From Acidimicrobiaceae bacterium (GTDB taxonomy: Bacteria; Actinomycetota; Acidimicrobiia; Acidimicrobiales; Poriferisodalaceae): 64,000 nucleotides of DNA. The notes under the pieces are model-generated. The model was not told the origin of the DNA. It saw nothing but the letters and a program-made list of their open reading frames with translations, and searched no databases. The number at the start of each line of letters is the position of its first letter. Position 1 is the first letter of the stretch. The stretch is from positions 434,001 to 498,000 of the forward strand of contig CAJJCB010000026.1 of the NCBI GenBank assembly GCA_905182565.1. The letters are read 5' to 3'. This document shows positions 1-8,536 of this stretch, piece by piece. A program made the position numbers and the translations under genes.

Positions 1-485
1 ATGATGATATAGCGAATATTCTGTGCGCTCAGATGCTGTACCTAGAAGGTCAAGATCGCGAGAAAGATATCTGGCTTTATATCAATAGTCCAGGTGGGTC
101 TGTTACGGCGGGCATGGCTATTTATGACACCATGCAGTTCCTTAGTTGTGATGTAGCTACCGTTTGTATGGGCTTGGGCGCATCAATGGGTCAGTTCCTT
201 CTAACAGCGGGAGCTGCAGGGAAGCGATACTGCCTGCCTCACGCACGAGTAATGATGCACCAACCCTCAGGCGGAGTTAGAGGGCAAGCCTCTGATATAG
301 CAATTCAAGCTGAACAAATGTCTTACATTAAAAAGTTGATGGCTGAGATAATTGGGATGCATAGTGGTCAAGAAGTGGATCAGGTTACAGCGGACAGTGA
401 AAGAGATCGATGGTTCACAGCCGAACAAGCCAAAAATTATGGCCTCTGTGACCACGTCATAGTGAAGCGCGGAGAAATTAATTAA
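1..485 (+). CDS. clpP: ATP-dependent Clp protease proteolytic subunit (5' end outside window)
   Basis: This is the serine peptidase subunit of the cytoplasmic Clp protease, which degrades unfolded or tagged proteins fed by a Clp ATPase. The reading frame is open from the first bases (it reads DDIANILCAQ before the first Met at 33), so the 5' end is cut off by the window. The catalytic Ser lies in GASMGQF, the His in MMHQPSGG and the Asp in ADSERDRW, and the handle motif INSPGGSV is intact, so the enzyme should be active. The next gene is convergent and there is no clpX downstream, which suggests this copy is not in the usual clpP-clpX arrangement. Family assignment is secure. Confidence 0.96.
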   Translation, partial: DDIANILCAQMLYLEGQDREKDIWLYINSPGGSVTAGMAIYDTMQFLSCDVATVCMGLGASMGQFLLTAGAAGKRYCLPHARVMMHQPSGGVRGQASDIAIQAEQMSYIKKLMAEIIGMHSGQEVDQVTADSERDRWFTAEQAKNYGLCDHVIVKRGEIN

Positions 486-496
486 GTGGACGTGAG

Positions 497-928
497 CTAG
501 GCTCTCGGGCCTGGTGAGCAGGCGCGAGCCGTAAAGGCGTTGAATTTGTCTACAGCAGGGTAGAGAGACGCTGCAAAAGCCTGCTGTACTGCACTCAGGG
601 CAGCAGCTCTTTCAAGTGGGCTGTCGAAGTCGCTGTTTGACACAGCATCTGCGAGAGAATTAATAAAAGCTGAAATAATAGCAGCGTCTTTCTGATTCTT
701 GTTTGGTGTTTCTTCCAAGACTTTGGTCATCAGATTAGCCGTTTGTCGAATAGCAAGGCGAACTTTGGCGTCGTCATTTATCGATATGTTGAGGCTTAAA
801 GCATCGTTTAGCTGTAATTCTGAGATAGAGCGGCAGAAAGACTGTGTGCTAGGAGAATCATTTTTTCCGCAGCCGAAAGAGCTAAGGACCAATAGAAAAA
901 TCAATAGTAGAAGCGAGGGTGCTCTCAA
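497..928 (-). CDS. small secreted lipoprotein of unknown function
   Basis: The 143-residue product begins with a hydrophobic signal segment (about residues 4-19) ending in the lipobox SFGC, so it is probably a lipid-anchored exported protein with mature Cys20. The rest is a helical, Ala-rich domain without motifs I recognise. Its ATG overlaps the stop of rpe by four bases (ATGA), so it is translationally coupled to that gene; the pairing gives no functional clue because Rpe is cytoplasmic. The 3' end runs to within 12 bases of the convergent clpP stop. The function is unknown. Confidence 0.75.
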   Translation of the reverse strand: MRAPSLLLLIFLLVLSSFGCGKNDSPSTQSFCRSISELQLNDALSLNISINDDAKVRLAIRQTANLMTKVLEETPNKNQKDAAIISAFINSLADAVSNSDFDSPLERAAALSAVQQAFAASLYPAVDKFNAFTARACSPGPRA

Positions 929-1605
929 TCGACTTGGGCTTCTAGCGCTAGTTGTCGAAGGCTTTGAACTCCGAATTTCAGTCCTTGCTCATATTTGTAC
1001 AGAGCACTTCCAGAAACAAGAACATTTGCACCTGCAGCTGATGCGCCCGAAATAGTTGAGGATGAAATTCCTCCGTCAACTTCTATGTCGACATCGTGTC
1101 CACTAGCTGTAATCATCTGACGCAAAGCGCGAACTTTTGGCTCCATAGACTTTATGTATGCTTGTCCACCAAATCCGGGGTTGACAGTCATAACAAGAAC
1201 CATATCTAAAAGGTCTAAGACATGCGCCACAGCATTTAGTGGCGTCGCAGGATTAAGTGCAGCTGCTGGTCTGCAACCAAGCTCCCGGATAGCACCTAAC
1301 GTTCTGTGGAGATGTGGCGTTGTCTCGACATGCACTATGATCATCTGACACCCGGCATCCACATATGTGTGTAACAACTCGTCTGGGTTTGCCACCATAA
1401 GGTGGGCTTCAAACGTTACATCAACATGAGGTCGGCAAGCGGCTATGACATCAGGTCCGAAGGTCAAATTTGGAACGAAAACTCCATCCATAACATCCCA
1501 CTGGATGCGGTCTACCCCGGCTTTTTCGAGGGCAATACATTCTTCTCCCAACCGAGAAAAATCGGCAGGAAGTACAGATGGAACGATTTCTATAGAGCGT
1601 GGCAT
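925..1605 (-). CDS. rpe: ribulose-phosphate 3-epimerase
   Basis: This enzyme interconverts D-ribulose 5-phosphate and D-xylulose 5-phosphate in the pentose phosphate pathway. The TIM-barrel motifs of the family are all present: PSVLPADF near the N-terminus, DVMDGVFVPNLTFGP with metal-binding Asp, EAHLMV, the flexible loop MTVNPGFGGQ and the phosphate-binding IEVDGGI. An upstream in-frame start at 1653 would add 16 residues unlike the family and overlap the divergent methyltransferase, so I use the Met of MPRSIEIVPS, giving 226 residues, a normal length. It is followed by a lipoprotein gene with a four-base overlap. Confidence 0.93.
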   Translation of the reverse strand: MPRSIEIVPSVLPADFSRLGEECIALEKAGVDRIQWDVMDGVFVPNLTFGPDVIAACRPHVDVTFEAHLMVANPDELLHTYVDAGCQMIIVHVETTPHLHRTLGAIRELGCRPAAALNPATPLNAVAHVLDLLDMVLVMTVNPGFGGQAYIKSMEPKVRALRQMITASGHDVDIEVDGGISSSTISGASAAGANVLVSGSALYKYEQGLKFGVQSLRQLALEAQVD

Positions 1606-1635
1606 GTTGTTGACCGTAGCCTGGTCAGAGTGCAT

Positions 1636-2817
1636 ATGAGAGTCAACATTCATGATCTTGCAATCGGTGGTGATGGAGTCGGCCGTCTTACTGATGGCCG
1701 AATCGTATTCGTGCCGGGTTCAGCGCTCAACGATGAGTTAGAAATAGAACTTACTGAACAGAAAGACAAATTCGCTAGAGGCATCATTAAGAACATTTTA
1801 CACCCTGGCGATGGTAGAAGAGAGCCTCCGTGTGAGAACATTCGGCGTGGTTGCGGTGGATGTGACTGGCAGCACCTGGATGAGGATGCTCAAGCTGACG
1901 CAAAGGTCGCTGTTGTTGAGTCAGCTTTGCGAAAGCTCAAACAAGAAGAAATTCCCGAGGTTGGCTACGTCTCAGGGCCAAATTCTGTTGGGTATAGAAC
2001 GACCGTTCGCTTAGGAATCGAAGAAGGGCGCCCGGCTTATCGGAGCCGGTCATCTAACGACTTAGTGCAAGTGTCTGACTGTCTGGTAGCGCATCCGTCG
2101 ATACAAGACATCATTGCTGCAGGGTTCTTCGGAAATGCTGCTGAAGCGGTGATACGCGTCGGAAGTCGCACAGGCGATCGTTTAGTCTTGGGAGAACCCT
2201 CGGCTGAAGGGTTCGTATTGCCTGAAGGGGTTCAAGTCATCGGCCGGAATGAAGCTCGTAAAGGAAAAAAAGCGTTCATAACTGAAGAGGTAGCGGGTAT
2301 CAATTGGCGTATCTCAGCCCAGTCTTTTTTCCAGAGCTCTCCGGAGGGCGCTGAAATGTTAGTTGCGCTCGCTGCAGAATGGCTGGATCAAAAAAATGCT
2401 GGTGAACGAGCCATGGTAGATCTTTACGCCGGCGTAGGGTTGTTCTCTGGAACAGTAGGAGACTGGTTCGATAAAGTAACTGCAGTTGAGTCGTCGATCT
2501 CTGCGACTCTTGATGCAGAACATAACCTGGGAGACCACGTAACTATTGTCCGCTCTAATGTAGAAAAATGGGTGCCAGAACTAGCAGACGTTGTGATAGC
2601 AGACCCACCTCGAGCAGGGCTCAAACAAGAAGCAGTAAATGTTATTTCTGCAACTAGAGCACCACATGTGCTGCTTGTTTCATGTGACGCTGGAGCCTTG
2701 AGTCGAGATTCCAGTCTGATGGGAACTGCTGGATATCAACTCGATCAAGTAGACGTGCTAGATATGTTTCCGCAGACAAGCCACGTTGAAATAGTTACTG
2801 GTTGGATTCGTTATTAG
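1636..2817 (+). CDS. 23S rRNA/tRNA (uracil-5-)-methyltransferase, TrmA/RlmD family
   Basis: The product is a SAM-dependent RNA m5U methyltransferase. An N-terminal TRAM domain (IHDLAIGGDGVGR) is followed by an iron-sulfur cysteine set (CENIRRGCGGC and a later SDCLVAH), a SAM-binding motif DLYAGVGLFSG, the DPPRAGL motif and the catalytic Cys in VSCDAGALSRD. The open frame extends back to 1402 inside rpe, but the TRAM domain starts at the ATG at 1636 (an alternative GTG is at 1630), giving 393 residues. Which RNA uridine it modifies cannot be decided from sequence alone. It is divergent from rpe, with about 30 bases between them. Confidence 0.9.
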   Translation: MRVNIHDLAIGGDGVGRLTDGRIVFVPGSALNDELEIELTEQKDKFARGIIKNILHPGDGRREPPCENIRRGCGGCDWQHLDEDAQADAKVAVVESALRKLKQEEIPEVGYVSGPNSVGYRTTVRLGIEEGRPAYRSRSSNDLVQVSDCLVAHPSIQDIIAAGFFGNAAEAVIRVGSRTGDRLVLGEPSAEGFVLPEGVQVIGRNEARKGKKAFITEEVAGINWRISAQSFFQSSPEGAEMLVALAAEWLDQKNAGERAMVDLYAGVGLFSGTVGDWFDKVTAVESSISATLDAEHNLGDHVTIVRSNVEKWVPELADVVIADPPRAGLKQEAVNVISATRAPHVLLVSCDAGALSRDSSLMGTAGYQLDQVDVLDMFPQTSHVEIVTGWIRY

Positions 2818-2857
2818 AGAAAGCCGGCGCCTGCGATAGCAGGCGGCGGCTTTCTCT
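2816..2857. terminator. long bidirectional hairpin between convergent genes
   Basis: Two 19-base arms (2816-2834 and 2839-2857) pair with only one mismatch around a four-base GATA loop. The stem begins inside the methyltransferase stop codon and ends 24 bases before the thiolase stop. It can form on either strand and probably terminates both convergent transcripts, although the T-tracts are weak. Confidence 0.85.
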
Positions 2858-2881
2858 AATAAATCGGGTTATTATTTTTGT

Positions 2882-4111
2882 TTAGCTGAGACGTTCTATA
2901 ACCATGGCCATGCCTTGGCCTCCGCCTACGCACATGCTCTCAAGACCGAAGGTCTTATCAGAGTCCGTTAAACCATTAATCAAGGTTGTCATGATGCGTG
3001 CCCCTGTTTGACCAAATGGATGTCCAAGCGCAATTGCTCCACCATTAACATTGAGTTGGTTTACCATGTCTATTCCAAGTTCATCTGCGGAAGGTATTAC
3101 CTGCGCAGCGAACGCTTCATTGATTTCGACAAGATCAATGTCTTTCATAGTCATTCCAGCGCGCTCAAGTGCCTTCTTGATCGCTTCGATAGGACCTAGC
3201 CCCATGATTTCAGGGTTGAGGGCTGAAACGGAACTAGAAATGATTCGAGCTAGTGGGGTGATTCCTAGCTCTTCTGCTCGTTTCCGGCTCATAACAACAA
3301 CGGCTGCCGCGCCATCATTTAGTGGGCAAGCGTTAGCAGCAGTTACTCGTCCATCCGGTCGGAAGGCGGGCTTCATCTGGCTAACAGCCTCAAGAGTTAC
3401 TCCAGCTCGGGGCCCATCGTCCTTGCTGATGATGGTCCCGTCTGGCAGTTGAATAGGGGTTATGTCAAGTTCGAAGAAACCTCGATTGATAGCTGCTTCT
3501 GCTTTATGTTGGCTCATCACTCCGTACTCATCCATGGCTTGTCGGCTTACGCCTTTGAGCTCAGCTACATTCTCAGCTGTCTCACCCATTGAAATGTATA
3601 AGTCGGCAAGTCCTTCGGCAGGAGTCCAAACGCCATGGCCGCCCTCGGATCGAACTTTGCTTCTAGCTCCTGGGCCCTTAAAAATTGGGTTGAGTGTATC
3701 TGGAAGGCTGTCGGAATTGCCTTTCACATAACGGGAGACACATTCGACGCCTGCTGCAATAAAGGCGTCACCTTCGCCAGCTTTAATAGCATGCGCAGCC
3801 ATGCGAATTGTTTGCAGAGATGAAGAGCAGTATCGATTTACAGTAGTCCCTGGGACATCTCCTAAGCCCGCAAGAAGTGCTGTGGCGCGACCAATGTTGA
3901 ACCCTTGTTCGCCACCTGGCGAACCCGTCCCCATGATAAGGTCTTCGATTTCTTCTTTAGGAAGTTCGGGAACCTTCTCCAGAAGCTTAGTTATGATTTG
4001 TGCGCTCATATCATCTGGACGCATCTCTGTCAGTGAACCTTTAAAGGCTCGACCGATAGGGCTTCTTGCTGTGGCTACTATGACCGGATCGGTTGCTGAA
4101 TCGGTGCTCAT
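2882..4111 (-). CDS. acetyl-CoA acyltransferase (thiolase)
   Basis: This thiolase cleaves 3-ketoacyl-CoA with CoA, or condenses acyl-CoAs, in fatty-acid type beta-oxidation. In its 409 residues the nucleophilic Cys95 sits in NRYCSSSLQ, the His is in the GHPFGQTGAR motif, the second active-site Cys is in MCVGGGQGMA, and the NEAFA motif is present. All catalytic residues are therefore in place. The gene stands alone between a terminator and an intergenic region, without an adjacent hydroxyacyl-CoA dehydrogenase or hydratase gene. FadA-like and AtoB-like roles are both possible. Confidence 0.92.
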   Translation of the reverse strand: MSTDSATDPVIVATARSPIGRAFKGSLTEMRPDDMSAQIITKLLEKVPELPKEEIEDLIMGTGSPGGEQGFNIGRATALLAGLGDVPGTTVNRYCSSSLQTIRMAAHAIKAGEGDAFIAAGVECVSRYVKGNSDSLPDTLNPIFKGPGARSKVRSEGGHGVWTPAEGLADLYISMGETAENVAELKGVSRQAMDEYGVMSQHKAEAAINRGFFELDITPIQLPDGTIISKDDGPRAGVTLEAVSQMKPAFRPDGRVTAANACPLNDGAAAVVVMSRKRAEELGITPLARIISSSVSALNPEIMGLGPIEAIKKALERAGMTMKDIDLVEINEAFAAQVIPSADELGIDMVNQLNVNGGAIALGHPFGQTGARIMTTLINGLTDSDKTFGLESMCVGGGQGMAMVIERLS

Positions 4112-4333
4112 TGTTGTCCCTTCATAAGAATTTAGCTGCGGCGGTTAGATTAGCCGGCCCGACGGGCTAGATGTGCTTTTTGTATCAATAGGTTTTAACA
4201 TTAATTAGAGCAAATAGCGCTGGTGACAGACAGTCGTGGCCATAATATGCTGCCGAAGGAACAAGAAATAACGCGTTTGCATAGACGTGTGAATAATTAG
4301 GATACGAAGCAGGAAGAGTTGGAAGTTAAGCAG

Positions 4334-4780
4334 ATGAGACTTGGGGCAGCGAAATTGGTTCTAGCAGTTGCGATACTGGCCGCTTGCTCAGGCAATAATT
4401 TAGACACTGAAGAACTCAGTCATACAAGTCAAGAATCTGAATCAGGGCATAGTCATTCCCACGATGACACAGCCGCATCTGACTATAGTCTCGACGTTCC
4501 ATTTGACTCTGAATCGATAGACGTGAAGAGTTCGTTTCAAATAGAGCAAGGCAAAGTAGTTGGGGGTATCCAAAGAGTGCGAGCACAGATGGGGGAAGTG
4601 GTAGCTCTAGCTGTCGAGTCTGATACGCCAGAAATTTTGCATCTTCATGGCTATGACCTTGTCGCAACAATTGAGCCTGGAATTTCTGCTGTACTGGTTT
4701 TCGAAGCCTCAATTCCAGGGATTTTCGAGATGGAGTTGGAGAACGCAGGGCTGCTTATAGCTAAAGTGGAAATTCGATGA
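4334..4780 (+). CDS. His-rich lipoprotein with cupredoxin-like domain
   Basis: The 148-residue product has a signal peptide with lipobox LAAC, so it should be anchored outside the cytoplasmic membrane. A low-complexity Ser/Glu linker with a histidine cluster (SGHSHSHDD) follows, then a beta-rich domain whose HLHGYDL and late EMELENAG segments resemble cupredoxin-like folds that bind copper. No full type-1 copper site (Cys-His-Met) is obvious. A TTG start at 4319 would add five residues; the ATG at 4334 is preferred because the signal peptide starts there. The stop overlaps the next gene by four bases, implying a shared role in metal handling or a membrane enzyme; that role is inferred. Confidence 0.7.
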   Translation: MRLGAAKLVLAVAILAACSGNNLDTEELSHTSQESESGHSHSHDDTAASDYSLDVPFDSESIDVKSSFQIEQGKVVGGIQRVRAQMGEVVALAVESDTPEILHLHGYDLVATIEPGISAVLVFEASIPGIFEMELENAGLLIAKVEIR

Positions 4781-6075
4781 CGCTGCTTGCACATGGGATT
4801 GGGGCGAGAGGAGATCTCCCACTATCTGTTGGGACTCTTGCGGTCGTCGCTGGAGCTGCACTTTTCGTTTCGTTTGCCGCCTTGCTGGCAGGTTGGAAAG
4901 AGCCACGGCTTGCTGGAATAGCTAAGGGACGGTCTGTATTTACTGTTAGCTCAGGCGCAGCGCTTTCGGTCACGACGATAACAAGAATTGCTGGAGCGCT
5001 TGCTGTTGGGGTCTCACTTTGGTCTGCGCTTTTCGTAGTAGACAGCACAGTAGAAAATATTGCTCCGCGGATGGTCTATGTGCTTTTCTGGATTGTGATT
5101 CCTCTGAGTTCAGTGATATTTGGAGACTTGTGGCGTCTTTTTAGTCCGTTCGAAGCGATCGCTGCCGTAACTAAGAAATTTAGACATGCCCAGCCAGATC
5201 CAAAGAAGTCTCAATCGCTATATGGAGCAGCCTTTTTTCTTTTACTGTTTCTATGGCTAGAGCTATCTTTTCACCGGCCGGCCGGCCGGACACCGCTGGC
5301 GATAATGCTTATCGTTTGGATCGGGTGGTGCAGCCAAGGTGCTGTTCGAGGCGGAACTACCTGGTTAGGCAATAATGACCCATTAGCTGTTCTGACGCGT
5401 CTTATGTCTTCTGTCTCGTGCTTCACAGTTCGAAAAAATCGGCTTGTGGTTCGTAGGCCTATTGTTGGCTTAGCGGAAGTGCCTACTCAACGTGGGCTTG
5501 CTGCTGTGGTGCTCGTGGTCCTCGGGGGCACTTCTTTCGATGGATTGTCGCGAACGGATTGGTGGACTTCGTTAATAAGCGGGAAAATGGACTGGACTCG
5601 AACGCTTGTCAACACCCTGGGTTTGTTATTTGTAACAGCGTTAATCATCTCTCTGTTTCTCGGTGCAGTCCGGTTAATGCAGCGTAAGGATGAGAATAGC
5701 GATCCAATGTTCGAAGATGGATTTGCTGTCTCATTGATTCCTGTACTTATCGGGTACGGAGTAGCTCACTATTTCTCAATGGCTATTTTCGAAGGCCAAT
5801 TTTTGTTGATTCAGGCCAGTGATCCATTTGGGTTTGGATGGGACCTTTTTGGGACGCGAACAAGCTATGTCAACTATCGGATAGTGAGTTCAACGACAAT
5901 TGCTGCCGTGCAAGCATCAGGTATTATTGCTGGTCACATAGCGGGCGTGGTTGTCGGGCATGATCGTGCTTTGGAGAGCCTAAGAAAACGGGAAAGTTTA
6001 GCTGCCCAGCTACCCTTAGTTGTCTTGCTGGTAGCGCTCACCATGATTGCGCTTCTACTTCTTGTCGAAGCTTGA
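4777..6075 (+). CDS. polytopic membrane protein, family often annotated as fenitrothion hydrolase
   Basis: The 432-residue product has many hydrophobic segments (about ten) and starts with the motif LLAHGIGARGDLPLS, which I recall from actinobacterial membrane proteins labelled 'putative fenitrothion hydrolase'. That label comes from distant similarity and the native substrate is unknown. Conserved-looking charged or His residues near segments include AHG at the start and GVAHYFSM in the second half. Its ATG overlaps the stop of the His-rich lipoprotein gene (ATGA), so the pair is probably one complex at the membrane. A role in copper or other metal-dependent chemistry is inference only. Confidence 0.65.
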   Translation: MTLLAHGIGARGDLPLSVGTLAVVAGAALFVSFAALLAGWKEPRLAGIAKGRSVFTVSSGAALSVTTITRIAGALAVGVSLWSALFVVDSTVENIAPRMVYVLFWIVIPLSSVIFGDLWRLFSPFEAIAAVTKKFRHAQPDPKKSQSLYGAAFFLLLFLWLELSFHRPAGRTPLAIMLIVWIGWCSQGAVRGGTTWLGNNDPLAVLTRLMSSVSCFTVRKNRLVVRRPIVGLAEVPTQRGLAAVVLVVLGGTSFDGLSRTDWWTSLISGKMDWTRTLVNTLGLLFVTALIISLFLGAVRLMQRKDENSDPMFEDGFAVSLIPVLIGYGVAHYFSMAIFEGQFLLIQASDPFGFGWDLFGTRTSYVNYRIVSSTTIAAVQASGIIAGHIAGVVVGHDRALESLRKRESLAAQLPLVVLLVALTMIALLLLVEA

Positions 6076-6118
6076 AGCGCTACTGAATGTAATTCGTAGA
6101 AGCCTATTTTGGGTTACT

Positions 6119-8419
6119 TCAAACAGCCTGGAGTGCAGTCCACACGGCTTGGGGCGTGCACGGCATGTCAATGTGCTCGATACCCAAGTGGCTTAACGCA
6201 TCGCAGACTGCGTTGTGAGCAGCAGGAGTGGATCCAATAGTTCCAGACTCTCCGATTCCTTTTGCCCCGAGTGGGTTTCGTGGGCTAGCAGTCTCGGTGT
6301 TAGAGGTTTCGAAACTTGGTAAATCTGCTGCGGATGGCATCAGGTAGTCCATCAGGTTAGCGGTGACAGGGTTAGCGTCTTCATCGTATTGCACCTGCTC
6401 CCAGAGAGCTTGAGCAATGCCTTGTGCTATTCCACCGTGCTGCTGACCGGTTACGAGCATCGGATTGAGGATAGTGCCGCAGTCATCTACAGCAATATGT
6501 CGAAGTAACTCAACTTCGCCGGTTTCCCTATCGACTTCTACAACTGCGACGTGAGAGCCAAATGGGAATGTGGAATCGCCTTCGTCAAAGACGAGTTCAT
6601 GGTCAAGTCCTCCATCCATATCTGAAGGACGCACTGAGTCATCATTTACCGCTGCTGCAAGTTCTGCCCAGCTAACTGACTTCGCTGGTACTCCGGCGAC
6701 TTGGAGAGCTCCTTCGCCGACGACAATATCGTCAGCAGAGGCTTCGAGCATGTTTGCTGCTAGTTGCTTGCCTTTTTCGAGTACTACTTTGCTGGCTTCA
6801 TATATGGCCGATCCTGCAGTTTGCAGTGATCTCGATCCCATTGTTCCTGCGCCTTGCTTTACTTCTTCAGTATCAGCGTCTATGTGGGTTACATCTGCGG
6901 AGGGGATTCCGAGCATGTCTTCGACGATCATAGAGAATGCTGTGTCATGTCCTTGCCCGTGAGAGCTTGTGCCGACGCGAATAGTAGCGGATCCATCTGC
7001 ATTGATTTCACACTTTCCGTATTCTGCGTGCAGTCCCAAAGGAGCTGTTACTTCGACATACGAGGCGAGTCCGATACCGAGCATTTTGTTGTCGTTGGCG
7101 GCGCGACGCTTTTCCTGCTCTGCTCTGAGAGTGCTGTAATCAGAAGCCACAAGCACAGCGTCGAGACTTTTCTCATGGTCTCCCGAGTCGTAATTGGCTC
7201 CAGTGATTGTTGTCATTGGGAATTGGTCAGGCTGTATATAGTTTTTCCTGCGAATTTCGGCTGGGTCCATTCCGATTGCTTGGGCGGCTTTGTCTAAGAT
7301 TCGTTCAACCATTTGTGTAGCTTCAGGCCGTCCGGCTCCTCGATAGGCGACAGTTGTTGTTGTGTTCGTAACTACTGAATGGGCCTGAAAGTGAATTGTA
7401 GGAATGTTGTAGACAGCTTGACTGAGGGTTTGAGTAAGTACCGGCAAGAAGGCCCCGATGCCAGGGTAAGCACCTGTTTCGGCAAGAACTCGCGCTCGGA
7501 GGCCTACAATCGTGCCATCTTTTTTGACGCCCATTTCAGCGTTCATAACCATAGCTCTGCCATGGCCCATAGCAACCATGTTCTCTCCACGCTGTTCTGT
7601 CCACTTAACAGGTTGTCCTAGAGTTAGGGCACATTTTGCAACGATTATGTGCTCGACGTAAAGGCCTGCTTTAGGGCCGAAACCTCCACCAACCCAGGGA
7701 GCAAGAACGTGAAGGTCTTCAGGGTCCATTCCTAAGTTAGGTGCCAAAGCGTCGCGGACGCTGTGAGCATTTTGAGTGGAAACAAAAAACTTTAGCTTCC
7801 CACTTTCTCCGGGAATGGCTACGCAGCCATTGGGCTCCATTGGGACCCCAGCAAGTCGCTGAGTTAGGATTCTCTCATTCACGACTAGATCTGCGCCAAT
7901 AAATGGATCAGTTGAATTTTGTATTTCCATTTCAGGTAGGGCTGTTTCAAGACAGATATTAGATGATTGACCTTCCCAAATCACAGAAGCGCTTTCTGTA
8001 ATCGCTGCTTCTACATCTGCGTTAGCCGGTAATGGGGAATAATCAATGATTATTTGCTCCGCAGCATCAACTGCTTGACGCATGGTGTCTGCGACAACTG
8101 CTGCGATAATATCACCAACGAAACGAACACGATCTGTTGCTAGTGGTGGGCGGTCCATGGCAGGGTCGACCATTGGAAAACCATTAACAGCTGCCATTTC
8201 AAGGTTCTTTGATGTGTAGACGCCGAGTACTCCGGGCATAGCTTCCGCATCAACGGTTTCAATTGATTCGATGATGGCATGGGCCATCGTGGAACGAACA
8301 AAGACTACTTGAACTGATCCAACATCTAGATCATCAAAATATTTATTAGATCCGGTTAGAAGACCTGGGTCTTCCTTCCGTCTCACTGCGTTGCCTAGTA
8401 TCGAACCAGATGAAGCCAT
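6119..8419 (-). CDS. molybdopterin-binding subunit of a xanthine/CO dehydrogenase-family hydroxylase
   Basis: This 766-residue protein is the large, molybdenum-cofactor subunit of the xanthine oxidase family (CoxL-like). It opens with the typical GNAVRRKEDPGLLTG segment, and carries the GGGFGPKAG cofactor loop, the active-site loop AYRGAGR and the late GAKGIGESG motif with the catalytic Glu. The AYRGAGR loop is the form-II type and not the AYxCSFR loop of true CO dehydrogenase, so the substrate is probably an aldehyde or N-heterocycle. No FAD or 2Fe-2S subunit genes flank it. It lies downstream of the fused hydantoinase on the same strand with a gap of about 117 bases. Confidence 0.88.
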   Translation of the reverse strand: MASSGSILGNAVRRKEDPGLLTGSNKYFDDLDVGSVQVVFVRSTMAHAIIESIETVDAEAMPGVLGVYTSKNLEMAAVNGFPMVDPAMDRPPLATDRVRFVGDIIAAVVADTMRQAVDAAEQIIIDYSPLPANADVEAAITESASVIWEGQSSNICLETALPEMEIQNSTDPFIGADLVVNERILTQRLAGVPMEPNGCVAIPGESGKLKFFVSTQNAHSVRDALAPNLGMDPEDLHVLAPWVGGGFGPKAGLYVEHIIVAKCALTLGQPVKWTEQRGENMVAMGHGRAMVMNAEMGVKKDGTIVGLRARVLAETGAYPGIGAFLPVLTQTLSQAVYNIPTIHFQAHSVVTNTTTTVAYRGAGRPEATQMVERILDKAAQAIGMDPAEIRRKNYIQPDQFPMTTITGANYDSGDHEKSLDAVLVASDYSTLRAEQEKRRAANDNKMLGIGLASYVEVTAPLGLHAEYGKCEINADGSATIRVGTSSHGQGHDTAFSMIVEDMLGIPSADVTHIDADTEEVKQGAGTMGSRSLQTAGSAIYEASKVVLEKGKQLAANMLEASADDIVVGEGALQVAGVPAKSVSWAELAAAVNDDSVRPSDMDGGLDHELVFDEGDSTFPFGSHVAVVEVDRETGEVELLRHIAVDDCGTILNPMLVTGQQHGGIAQGIAQALWEQVQYDEDANPVTANLMDYLMPSAADLPSFETSNTETASPRNPLGAKGIGESGTIGSTPAAHNAVCDALSHLGIEHIDMPCTPQAVWTALQAV

Positions 8420-8536
8420 CGTGAGCCCCCTGAAATAGTCGTGAAAATACTTTAGATATGTGAAGAAGAGGCTACCTCAGCTTCGGGTTAGATTAACTAA
8501 CTGTGCAAAATCGTTTAATGATTACGCGTTTAGCTT

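Noticed and set aside
1402-1635. Upstream extension of the RNA methyltransferase frame
   Set aside because: It overlaps rpe, lacks similarity, and the TRAM domain starts at the later ATG.
5270-5292. Tandem GGCCGG repeat
   Set aside because: Three short copies inside a coding sequence; simple chance composition.
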